Source: Chaetorhynchus papuensis (lineage: Eukaryota > Chordata > Aves > Passeriformes > Rhipiduridae). From it: a stretch of DNA of 64,000 nt. The stretch covers positions 244,873 through 308,872 of the forward strand of contig VWYX01000382.1 in NCBI GenBank assembly GCA_013396525.1. The letters run 5' to 3'. The first letter of the stretch is position 1, and every line of letters begins with the position of its first letter. A model generated the notes under the pieces. That model did no database searches. It was given only the letters and a program-made list of their open reading frames with translations, and had not been told where the DNA came from. The translations under genes were made by a program, and so were the position numbers. Below are positions 55,561-64,000 of the stretch, in pieces.

Positions 55561-56590
55561 AAGGCACCGGGAGCTCCTGCCCTGCCCAGCCCAGCCCGGG
55601 GCACAGGGCAGGAGGAGTTGCTCATCCTGACGATGAATCTTCTGGGGTGAGCAGTGAGATCCAGCAGGAAACTCCAGCAGGAATCACCCAGAATCTCAGC
55701 TGGCAGCTCCTTCACCAAACAGAGCCTCCCTGGGGTGCAGGAGCTGCTCCTCTCCTCAGCAGCTTCCCGGGGAGATCCCGCCCGGCCCCGGGGCCTCCAC
55801 GCTTCCCGCAGCCCCTTTGATTCCCTAAATCCAACCGCGCTTCCCAGAGGCTGTTCCCCGGCAGAGCCTCGGGCAGGCCCCGCCTGCGGCCGCTCGGGTT
55901 TGTTCCTCAGGCACCGAGTTCTTCCAGCAAGACGAGGGAAGAGACACATTTTGTCTAAATATCATTTAATCGAAAGGAAATCTCTTCTCATGGAAAAAGA
56001 AGGAAAACAGACCTCTTTTGAGGTGGTTTCAAGCACCCTAATGATGGCTATCCCTGAGCTCCCCAAACCTGGCTCCCTGCCTTTCCCTCAGCAGAGGATG
56101 GGAAGGAATTCCTGCTGTCAGCGTTTTACTTCATTTGTGACCCACCACCTCTCCTCAAATAAATTCCCACTGAATTATCTGAAGTGAGCAGGGAGCGAGG
56201 GGTGAGAGGAATTCAGGCTCGCAGGATAACGCAGAAGTTATTTCAGCTGGAAGATGGAGTGTGTCGCCTGCATTTAAAACTCATTTGAAATGGGCAAAGA
56301 GGTGGCTGGAACGCAGTGGGAAGTTGATGACTGATTTGAATTTGTGCTCCAAAGGCCCTCTGGAAAATAAAAATCCCCAGGGAAATGCCTTGGGATGTGG
56401 GGAATGGTGAAAATCAGAGCCAGAGGTAGGTGGGACCCAGGGATGAAGGATCCAGGCTCTGCCTCCCGGGACACGGAGGGGAAGCCACAGCTCCTGTCCC
56501 CCCTTGGCTACATTTCTATTTTTGGGGGTTTTTTGTCTTCAGACTCATTTCATTTTGCAGTGCATGTGAGATGACCCCAGGAGTTCAACT
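55561..56590. other. non-coding stretch with a CpG cluster
   Basis: 55745-55930 contains about 16 CpG dinucleotides (cccgcccggccccgg, gcctgcggccgctcgg), forming a small CpG-rich patch. 55950-56290 is AT-richer. No exon recognised. Confidence 0.4.
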
Positions 56591-56596
56591 GCACAT

Positions 56597-56623
56597 TTAT
56601 TATTATTATTATTATTATTATTA
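56597..56623. repeat. (TTA)n microsatellite
   Basis: Nine uninterrupted TTA triplets. Confidence 0.95.
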
Positions 56624-57500
56624 GGGTTTCAAGGTAAATAAGTGTTTGTTGTTATGATTCCATCTCCTGTGCAGCTCTGGGAGTGTCCTCCTGCGGGACA
56701 CCTGTGGGATTTGCACCCATTCCAAGGCACATCCTTGTTTTCTGAGGCCCTGAGTGTCTTCTCCACCCCCCAGCACGCTCAGGATGAGCACCCAGGCTGG
56801 AAAATGCTTTCTACCTCCACTGCAGCCTGTCATGTTTAATAAAAAACCCAAATAAATAACAAATCTTCACTCGCCTTCACCTGCTTCTCCCACTGGTGCA
56901 TTTTTTAGCATTTCTGGAAGACAGGTGGATATTCCCAGGGGAGGGGTGATGTCCTTGGGGCGTCCAGTCTGTGCACAGCCTCCATCTCAGGCTGTTCCCT
57001 GCAAACCACATCCCTGTGAACCTTTGACTCTGGAAACTGGCCCTGGAATCTCTGCTCTTCCCAGGAAAGCTGAAATCTGTGAGTTTGTGCTGCAATTTCC
57101 ACCTGCAGGATGGGTTTTACAGCCCCTCCAGTCTCACAAGGGCTGTCTGGGGGGCTTGGATGGTGGGACAGAACAGGGTTTGTAAATAGATAAAATGGGG
57201 AGAAAATGCAAACCCCAGCTGTTTCTTGGTTTGGAAAGGAGAAAATGCCTCCAGCTTCAGAGGCAGCAAAAAGTTTGCAGCATTTTATGTGAGCCTGGAT
57301 TCCCGTGAGGGATTTGGAGTGAATTTTACATCAGGTTTGCCTGGAAGTGTTCCAGCCTGCCGCTGAAAATCAAACTCTACAAAGGTTCCAAACCTGGGCG
57401 ACTCCGGTCCCATCCAGGCTGAGATTTCCTGAAGCTGCCGGGGAGGAGCAGCTCCGTTCCCAGGAATTTTAATCAGCACTGGGCACGGAGATGCTGGCGG
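56624..57500. other. non-coding stretch, no gene seen
   Basis: Single-copy; no recognised feature. Confidence 0.35.
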
Positions 57501-57560
57501 TGATAAGGGAGGGTTATCAGTGATAAGGGAGGGTTATCGGTGATAGGGGAGGGTTATCAG
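57501..57560. repeat. 20-bp tandem repeat of paired GATA motifs
   Basis: Three 20-bp units (starts 57501, 57521, 57541) of tgataagggagggttatca(g) type. Each unit is a TGATAA and an inverted TTATCA around a 7-base gggaggg spacer. Five of the six half-sites match the WGATAR GATA-factor consensus; the sixth (ttatcg) misses by one base. The arms can also pair as hairpins. Confidence 0.92.
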
Positions 57561-58097
57561 CCCCCACACCTGGCCCAGCCCCAGGCAGGAGGTGGCTCTG
57601 ACAGCCCCAAGCCCCTGCTGGAGCCAGCAGAGACCTGGCCCAGCACAGGAATGACCCGGACATGGCAGTGCTGCCACCAGGGATGGGAATGGGCTGGGAG
57701 CTCATGCATTTGGAGGGGTTTATTCTTTATTCTTTTTTTTTTTCCCTGCCTACTAGGAAGCAGAGAGTATCCAGAGTGTGTTCCTGTGGCTCAGGGAAAG
57801 CCATCAACATGCAAACTCCAGGGCAGCAGGGTTTGATACTGATTTCCAGCCCTGTTCTCTGAGCAGATCCAGCACGGCACTGGTTGCTTCAGAGTTTCCA
57901 AATGAGCAAACTTCAGCCCAGGACTGACAGCCCTGCTGGGAGGGCTCTGCTCATCGGGGGGAAGCTCAGCTTTAGAGGCACAGACTATTCCTTAATTCAG
58001 GTTTTAACTCAGACTTGCACAAGCAATCAAAGCACCGGTGAGGCAAAACTTCTGTAAGAACCTCACATGGCCACGCTCTGTCCACACGAGGATTCCT
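57561..58097. other. non-coding stretch, no gene seen
   Basis: Single-copy; a T-run near 57735-57745. Nothing else recognised. Confidence 0.35.
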
Positions 58098-58357
58098 GGT
58101 GGCTTCCCAGTGCCAGAGGGCAGGGCTGGATGGGACACTGGGAAGGAATTGTTCTCTGGGAGGGTGGGAAGGGGCTGGGATGGAATTCCCAGAGCAGCTG
58201 TGGCTGCCCCTGGATCCCTGGCAGTGCCCAAGGCCAGGCTGGACACTGGGGCTTGGAGCAGCCTGGGACAGTGGGAGGTGTCCCTGCCATGGCAGGGGGG
58301 GATGAGATAATCTTTAAGGTCCCTCCCAATTCCATCTATTCCAGGATTCCATGATTC
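58098..58357 (+). mobile_element. CR1 LINE fragment
   Basis: Plus-strand CR1 with the same start as the 23.7-kb copy: 'ggcttcccagtgccagaggg', 'ggaaggaattgttctctggg', 'ctggatccctggcagtgccc', 'gcctgggacagtgggaggtg', 'ctttaaggtccctcccaatt', 'ccaggattccatgattc'. The terminal octamer-like end is well preserved. Confidence 0.94.
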
Positions 58358-58600
58358 AAACAGCTTTGTGTGGTTGTTTTCCCCAGCAGCAGGCACAGCC
58401 AGAGGTTCCAAAATGTCCTTGAGCTTCAGGAATAAAAGGCAGAAGAATAAGGCGGGGGAAAAACCCTGAACAACCTGAGCAGCAGCTGGGACAGCATCAC
58501 CAGGTGGTTAAAAAGCCTGGAGGGAGCCCCAGTGCAGCTTTTTGTTACAGCAGCGGCGCCGAGCTGACCTTGCCTGGTCCAGGTGAGGCAGCAAAACAGG

Positions 58601-58690
58601 GATGGAAAGGTGGAGAGATGGAAAGGTGGAGAGATGGGAAGGTGGAAGGATGGGAAGGTGGAAGGATGGGAAGGTGGAAGGATGGGAAGA
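58601..58690. repeat. 16-bp purine-rich tandem repeat
   Basis: Five full units of gatggaaaggtggaga / gatgggaaggtggaag (starts 58601, 58617, 58633, 58649, 58665) and a partial sixth. The first two units differ from the later ones, so the later form was amplified separately. Purine-only except for T. Confidence 0.94.
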
Positions 58691-61178
58691 TATGCAGGCT
58701 CGTGCTCCAGCCCTCCCCGCCCGGAATTCAAATGACAGCATTAGTATTCAGGATCTTTGCATGTGTTTAAATGTGGATTAAAAATGCATTAATTGGTCTC
58801 ATTTTAACAAGCTCTTCTCTTTGTATATCAAATATTTGAAAGATTCGGTATTATCACCTCTTGTCTGGGCTGGAATTGGAGAGGAGAAAGGAAATGTGAT
58901 TGAGGACTTAAGGAGAGTCTCCTCCTGTTTGCTCAGCACCGGGCGCTCGGGTCGGGAGCTCGACTTTCTGAGCCCATGAACGACATCCGAAGGCAGCACA
59001 GCCTGGCACATGGCGCTGCCATCCCGGCAGGAGCAGCTTTTGGCAAGGAAAAGTCCCTTTCCAGTGAGTGCTGCCTCGGAGGATCTGCCGGAGCAGTTGG
59101 TGCTGCCTCACCCGGCCCTGGCATCGCCTGGTATTGGAGCAGGGCTGGAAAAACACCCTGGCAGTGGGAATCCATTCCCTGTGCCCTGTGTATCCATCGC
59201 GTGGCCAAAGCCTCTCTCCAAGCCCCTCCTGATTCCCTCAGTGCACCACTCCTTCACTTTGGACAGCTCCTCACGCAAATTGATCCAAACGTGGATTTTC
59301 CCTCCGTCTCTCCGCTCTCCTGATTGCCCAGGTGGGCCCCGAGCGCAGGCCAAGGTTGTTTATTCGAGACACCACTTTATTCCAGGCTGATTTCCTGCGC
59401 TCTCCTGCAGTGTTTTTGGCCCGAGGAATTTGCAGCACACGTGGGAAAAGGGGGAGGGGAGAAAACAGAGTGGAAGCGGTGCCGGCGGGAGCGTTTGGCC
59501 GCGTGGGCAGTGCCACCTGCCAGCGGAACCAGCGATGCCACCACGCGTGGCACGAGGGAGCTCCACACGCGGAACTCACCAGGGACAGGGAGCTGGAGAC
59601 ACAAAACCGCTCCTGGGATGGAGCTGACAGCTCCCGTTCCCTGCCTCGCCCCCTCCTCCAGGGCAGGAGAAAATCCACCTGAGGGTTCTGAGAGGGGACA
59701 CAGGAAATCCAGGAAATCAGCAGGAATGGGGAAAGCAGCCGCATCCCTGAAATCCGAGCCAGCCCCAGACCGTGCCCTGCGCTGAGCAGGATATTAACGG
59801 AGAAATGAGTGTGCCTGGGAGTCATCTGCCAAGAAAGAATTCTCATCATAACATGTTGATTCATCAGAGGCAGAATATTTCAGAGGAAAGGACCAATTTC
59901 AGGAGATTTTACATTTGGGGGAAAATAGAGAAAAGTTTTCAGAATCATCTGCAGGTCACTATGACTCCCAGGAATGGAACTGTTCTATTTTGCTTCGAGT
60001 TTGCTCTTTGCTTTGAAATAGAAGTTCAGCTACAGGACAAAAAGAAAGATTGAAATGGAAATGAAACCTTTGGAAATTACCAAACTGAAATGTTTCTATG
60101 AAACCAGACAGGGCTTTTTTTTTTAATTACTCTGTCAGAGTCTTCATTTTTTGAGCCTTATTTTAGATTTTCAGCTTTTGCAGGGCAGGACAGGGGAAAA
60201 ACATTTGTAATGTCATGAAAACTTCCAGTCCACAGGGCAAAGGTTGTGTGACAGCACCAGAGGGTGCAGAAGGGGCTTTCTCTGGTCCAGACCACCCCTC
60301 TCCACCAGCTGCCTCCTGCTTCCTAACGAGTGATTATCCTGCATTTAAAGCTCTGTCCCTGACCTTGCAGGAGGGGAAGGTGTCCTCAGGTTTTTTACCC
60401 TTTTCTTAATTAAGAAGCTGTATTAAATATTCAGAAATTCTGCTCAGTGACTTTCCTGGGAAGCACAAGGACATCTTGGAGAGACAAATCACTTTCTCAT
60501 TAACACCTACCCAGGCCACCTCTCTCCCTCCCCGTTCATCAGCCCTGGCTCTGCTCCTCCAGGGCCACAGAACTGCTGGAGAGGGGCCGGAGCTTTTCCT
60601 GAGCTGGGAATGCAGCAAAGGCTTTCAGGGACTTTGGTTCGGCTCAAAGTTTGGCTCTCTGGGAGCAAAGGGAGCAGGAGCAAAGCTGCAGGGAGGATCT
60701 GCTCTTCCAGGCAGCTCCAAGTGCTGCTGGCTCTGTCCGTGCATCCAGGGATGGTTTGTGGAGGAGCAGGGCCATAAAAACAGAAGGGGCTCTGAAATGC
60801 CAGTCTGGTGTGGCAGACGCCCCACAGACTGCCTGTGGGTGACACAGCATGTCCCTGAGCTGTCACCTGTCACCAGGATCCTCACAGCCCCTCGGGATGG
60901 GGATCCCTGACATCCCCACGGCGCAGATCCTGCTCGGGATGGATCCAGCTGTTCCTTCCCTGTGCTTTCCCTGCTTTGTTTTCTGGTTTGACCTGTCAGC
61001 TGTCCAATAAAGGAATAGCCCTCAGTCCAGCCTGGCTTCCCACGTTTAATCACTGATCAGGAGCACAGGCCATTGCAGAGGTGCTGAATGAGGGGTTTCT
61101 TGGCTGTGTGCTCATTTGAGTGGGGGCTGTTGGATCCTGGGGGTGAGAGGTGCTAAAGTTGCTGTCAAAGGGGAATTT

Positions 61179-61180
<2 letters not shown>
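58691..61180. other. non-coding stretch with a CpG cluster
   Basis: No gene is seen. 59330-59580 holds roughly 19 CpGs and the palindrome ccacgcgtgg (listed). 59820-60190 is AT-rich and repeat-free. 60395-60435 is a further AT-rich patch. Confidence 0.4.
59330..59580. promoter_or_regulatory. small CpG-rich patch
   Basis: About 19 CpG dinucleotides in 250 bp of moderately GC-rich sequence, including gtgccggcgggagcg, ggccgcgtggg and a perfect ccacgcgtgg palindrome. CpG is sparse in most of the window, so this could mark an unmethylated regulatory site or a promoter of a non-coding transcript. No TATA box or exon is evident. Confidence 0.35.

Positions 61181-61209
<29 letters not shown>
61181..61209. 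repeat. T29 homopolymer
   Basis: An uninterrupted run of 29 T. On the minus strand it could be a poly(A) tail of a retroposed transcript, but there is no AATAAA or recognisable gene body on its right side. A simple slippage-prone homopolymer is equally likely. Confidence 0.95.
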
Positions 61210-61212
<3 letters not shown>

Positions 61213-62010
61213 CAAAAAGAACCTCCTAGGTCTAGTTTTTCTGCAGAGATGGAGCAACCACACACCTCAGTGTCTCCTGCTTCTCCCAGCATTCCCAGGA
61301 AAGCAACTATCCAGGGATCACCACTGCCCACCCCAGCGTGCAGCCTGAGTTTTGCACAAGATTCTGAGCATTTCCATGTCCAGGGAGGCAGCCAAGAAGC
61401 CCTGGCTCATGCAGCCCCGTGGGTTGTTCCTGCAGCAGAGCTGGGTCTGATGGAGCTCTGCATCCCGTCCTTTCCAGGCCCAGGAGCGATCCTGTTCCAT
61501 CTGTGCCTCGTTAGTCCTCCCAGCGAGCCCAGACAAAGCCCTGCTGGGCTCCAGAACGGCCTTGGCCAGAGGCAGCTGGCGTGTGGGAGGTGAGGATCCA
61601 GGCTCTGCAGGGAGGGCTGGAGGCTATTCCCGGGCTCTTAATTTCCAGGTAAGAAAGATAGAAAAGGGGAAAGTTGTGTGGTGTGGTGAATGAATATTCC
61701 TGGTGGGGTCTGGGCCGCTCTGAGGAGGAATCCAGGGGTTTGGAGCTCAGGAAACACAGCTGGCAAAGGGCCACTGGTGCTTGGCTGGGAACAGCAGCTC
61801 CGTGAGGAGGTTAATGGTGCAGTGGGGGAACTGCATTTGAGGGCCTTTAGACTCTGCAGCTGCGGCGATGCCTGTGACAGTGACAGGCCTGAGCAGCTGT
61901 GCAGTCACAGGAAAGGCTGGGAATTGAAAGGTTTCCTCTTTACTGGGGAAAAAATCTGGGTTTGAATCCTCCCAGAGCAGCAGCTCAGCGGAAGGAAATG
62001 TTACAGGGAG
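61210..62010. other. non-coding stretch, no gene seen
   Basis: Single-copy; nothing recognised. Confidence 0.35.
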
Positions 62011-62110
62011 AGTCCAAAGCGAGGGGCAGCTGAGGGAACTGGGGCTGTTCAGCCTGAATAAACAGCGGCTCAGGAAAAGTTGTGAGGTTGTACAGGAGTC
62101 CCTTTTCCTC
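62011..62110 (+). mobile_element. CR1 LINE internal fragment
   Basis: Plus-strand similarity to the CR1 region upstream of the 3' end: 'ggcagctgagggaactgggg', 'ctgttcagcctgaataaaca', gcggctcagg. This is the counterpart of the 'gagctgggctgttcagcctggagaag' module, here diverged. The 3' portion is missing. Confidence 0.55.
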
Positions 62111-62739
62111 TGTGAGGGGCAGGACTCACCTTTCCAAGCTGTTGTGTCCTTTTCTCTGGCAGCTGGGCAGTGCTTGGACACCTCCTGTGGTTGTCGTGTG
62201 CTGGCTTGGCCACTCAGGGTCTCACACCCAGCCCAGGGCTCCGGTGGCCTTTTCTGGGCAGGGCTAAAACCCTCCTGGCCCTTCTCTGGAGAGGGTCTGG
62301 GACCCAAACACGAGTCTCATCCCCAGCAGTGGAGGACAGGAACTCATGGCTTCATTATCCCAGTGCTCAGCTAACGAGATTGGCCATCCTGGAGCTGCCT
62401 CCTCCCATGGGAATCCGTTTTCTGCCCCAAATGAGCCATGTGGGACTCAGACCTCGGAGCTGTGTTTGTCCTGCCCATCCATCCTGCTCCCAGCCCCTCT
62501 CGCCCCACCAGGAGCAGGGTTTGGGGCTGGCTCCGTGCTCCAGGCCAGGGCAGAGAGGGGAGGCAGCGATAGCATCTGCTGAGCAGCAGGCACGGAGCTG
62601 CAGGGTTATTGTTTGCTAATAGATTGCTTTTGAAAAGCTGCTCAGATGGGACCAGGGAGCTGCAGAGGTAATTAAAACTCTGCCTATGCAAAAGGCAGGA
62701 TCTGATTATCTCCCTTCCCGAGCAGGCAGATTAAACCAG
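62111..62739. other. non-coding stretch, no gene seen
   Basis: GC-rich single-copy sequence; nothing recognised. Confidence 0.35.
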
Positions 62740-63190
62740 GAGGGTTTATTGCACCACTTCTAAGAGCGAGGGCTTGCTTTGAATGAAGTTCATGATGTGG
62801 AATATAACAAATAAAACTCTCCAGATTCTTTTCTTATTTAAATACAAAAAAAGGACAAAACCCACACAAGAGCGACAAAAAAACCCCAAATCCAACACAC
62901 CCACGATTTTATTTTTCAACCGTCTTTCTCCGTGATTATTCTTTGGATTTAAACAGTTCCTATAAAGCAGAGCAGGTGCACCCACGAAGGACTATTGTTC
63001 CAAAGCTCATTTCCTATCTTTTAAGGCTCTTTGCTCTCATCCTAGAAGGCTTTTCTGTCCCATCCTACCTGAAACAGGAGGGTGGGTTGGTAAACAGGCT
63101 CAGAAATAGCAGCAAAGTCTCCCTGTCACCTCCCCTTAATGACAGGAATGGCTTCAAGCCCATTAAAGGTATTCAAGGTATTTTAGAACC
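62740..63190. promoter_or_regulatory. candidate conserved non-coding block
   Basis: An AT-rich, CpG-poor, repeat-free 450-bp block (tcttatttaaatac, cacgattttatttttc, gtgattattctttggattt, ttcaagcccattaaagg). Composition contrasts with the flanks and would fit a conserved element. No coding reading is convincing. Confidence 0.3.
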
Positions 63191-63280
63191 AGGCTGATGT
63201 CTGTAGTCTCAGATGTCTGTAATCTCAGCCTGGCTGACAGGCTGTGGTGTCGCCTGTGGGATTTGGTCTCTGCTCCGCTC

Positions 63281-63484
63281 TGGGCAGGGTTAGATCAGAT
63301 ATCTGGGTGGAATTCCTCCCTGTGAGGGTGGGGAGGCCCAGAGAAGCTGTGGCTGCCCCTGGATCCCTGGCAGTGTCCAAGGCCAGGCTGGACGGGGCTT
63401 GGAGCACCTTACGACAGTGGAAAGAAGATTTGATGATCTTTAAGGTCCCTCCCACCCCAAACCACTGTGGGATTCCATGATCTG
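63281..63484 (+). mobile_element. CR1 LINE fragment
   Basis: Plus-strand CR1: 'cctccctgtgagggtgggga', 'gctgtggctgcccctggatc', 'cctggcagtgtccaaggcca', 'ctttaaggtccctcccaccc', 'tgtgggattccatga'. The 'cctgccatggcaggg' block is deleted. Confidence 0.92.
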
Positions 63485-64000
63485 CAGCTTCCACTGCCTT
63501 GGCCCAGAGATGGGAGCCCAGGTGTGCTCAGGAGGAGTCACCCCCTAAACCCCCCCTTAGCTGGGGGCAGAAGCCCTGTGCAAGCTCTGAGCCAGCTCTG
63601 CATGGGCTGAACCAGGCCCTGCAGGTCCCCTCCACGCAGAGGAGAATCCTCCAGAGCTGCTCCTGCCCTGGGCTGCCGTGTCCCTGTGTCCCAGTGCCTC
63701 TCTGCGGTGAATAATGGTCACTAGTGGTGGCCGCAGCCAGCTCTGAGGGATGGCTGTGGGCAGCTGGGCTGGTGGAATCACCCAGAGGAGTGTGGGCAGC
63801 TGGAGAGGGAAAAAACAGAAGAAAAAAGAAAAAAAAATCAGTCGTTGGAGCTGTTTTCCTGGCGCACTGGAGAGGGGAGGCTTTGCCTGCCCTGGGCTGA
63901 GCTGCCAGCTGAGTTTCTGCCCAAACAAAACAGGCTGTGGTGGATTTAGAGCGGCCTGGAGAGCTGGGGACAGATCCCATCCCTGGGCACTGAAACCTGC
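63485..64000. other. non-coding stretch, no gene seen
   Basis: Single-copy to the window end. A purine-rich A run (63808-63838) is the only notable feature. Confidence 0.4.

Noticed and set aside
54915..55949. Open frame of about 344 codons on the minus strand with Arg-Gly-rich repeats
   Set aside because: It runs through a CR1 copy and the 27-bp C-rich minisatellite; the Arg-Gly repeat is the translated minisatellite.
61181..61209. T29 as the tail of a processed pseudogene on the minus strand
   Set aside because: No polyadenylation signal or gene-like sequence precedes it in minus orientation.
61959..61969. ggtttgaatcc, resembling a tRNA B box
   Set aside because: No A box at the right distance, no cloverleaf stems and no tRNA-derived SINE around it.
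3225..63484. Search for an intact CR1 reverse transcriptase frame among the CR1 copies
   Set aside because: All copies are 5'-truncated to about 60-440 bp of the 3' region; none includes a usable ORF2.

Overview
This window looks like nuclear DNA of a bird, probably a songbird. At least two dozen short, 5'-truncated CR1 LINE fragments lie scattered on both strands. They share the avian CR1 3' end (a run like ggtccctccaacccaaacc followed by attctatga-type ends). There are three solo endogenous-retrovirus LTRs, no mammalian-type SINE, and a GC-rich background cut by AT-rich islands. The species call is inference from repeat content; no database search was possible.

I find no convincing protein-coding exon, tRNA or rRNA. 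Every long open frame is explained by a tandem repeat with no stop codons, by an antisense CR1 copy, or by stop-poor GC-rich DNA. The window is best read as intergenic or intronic sequence.

Layout: 1-6.2 kb has two minisatellites (21 bp at 1960-2169; 17 bp at 4916-5155) and three CR1 pieces. 6.2-9.3 kb has a CR1, an AT-rich island, a strictly phased 20-bp minisatellite (7711-8210), a CpG cluster and a 717-bp solo LTR. 9.3-27.6 kb is CR1 copies and single-copy DNA with several AT-rich islands resembling conserved non-coding elements. 27.6-27.9 kb is a 20-bp minisatellite with a 140-bp higher-order period. 28-38.5 kb holds the most enhancer-like islands, including one with two perfect POU octamers beside a 16-bp palindrome (about 32.4-32.7 kb). 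38.5-39.9 kb is an LTR cluster: a 564-bp solo LTR with a perfect 5-bp target duplication, then a TA-rich tandem repeat split by a second 384-bp LTR. 40-64 kb is mostly single copy, with a 21-bp minisatellite (47300-47655), a homeodomain-motif-rich island (53.8-54.1 kb), a G-quadruplex-prone 27-bp repeat (55.4 kb), a three-unit GATA-motif repeat (57.5 kb), a 16-bp repeat (58.6 kb), a CpG cluster (59.3-59.6 kb) and more CR1.

The alternation of AT-rich, homeodomain/POU/GATA-motif islands with repeat debris would fit the regulatory territory of a developmental gene outside the window. That is inference and needs cross-species alignment. No clearly new biological system was found. The best leads are the POU/palindrome island, the GATA repeat, the higher-order minisatellites and the nested LTR cluster.
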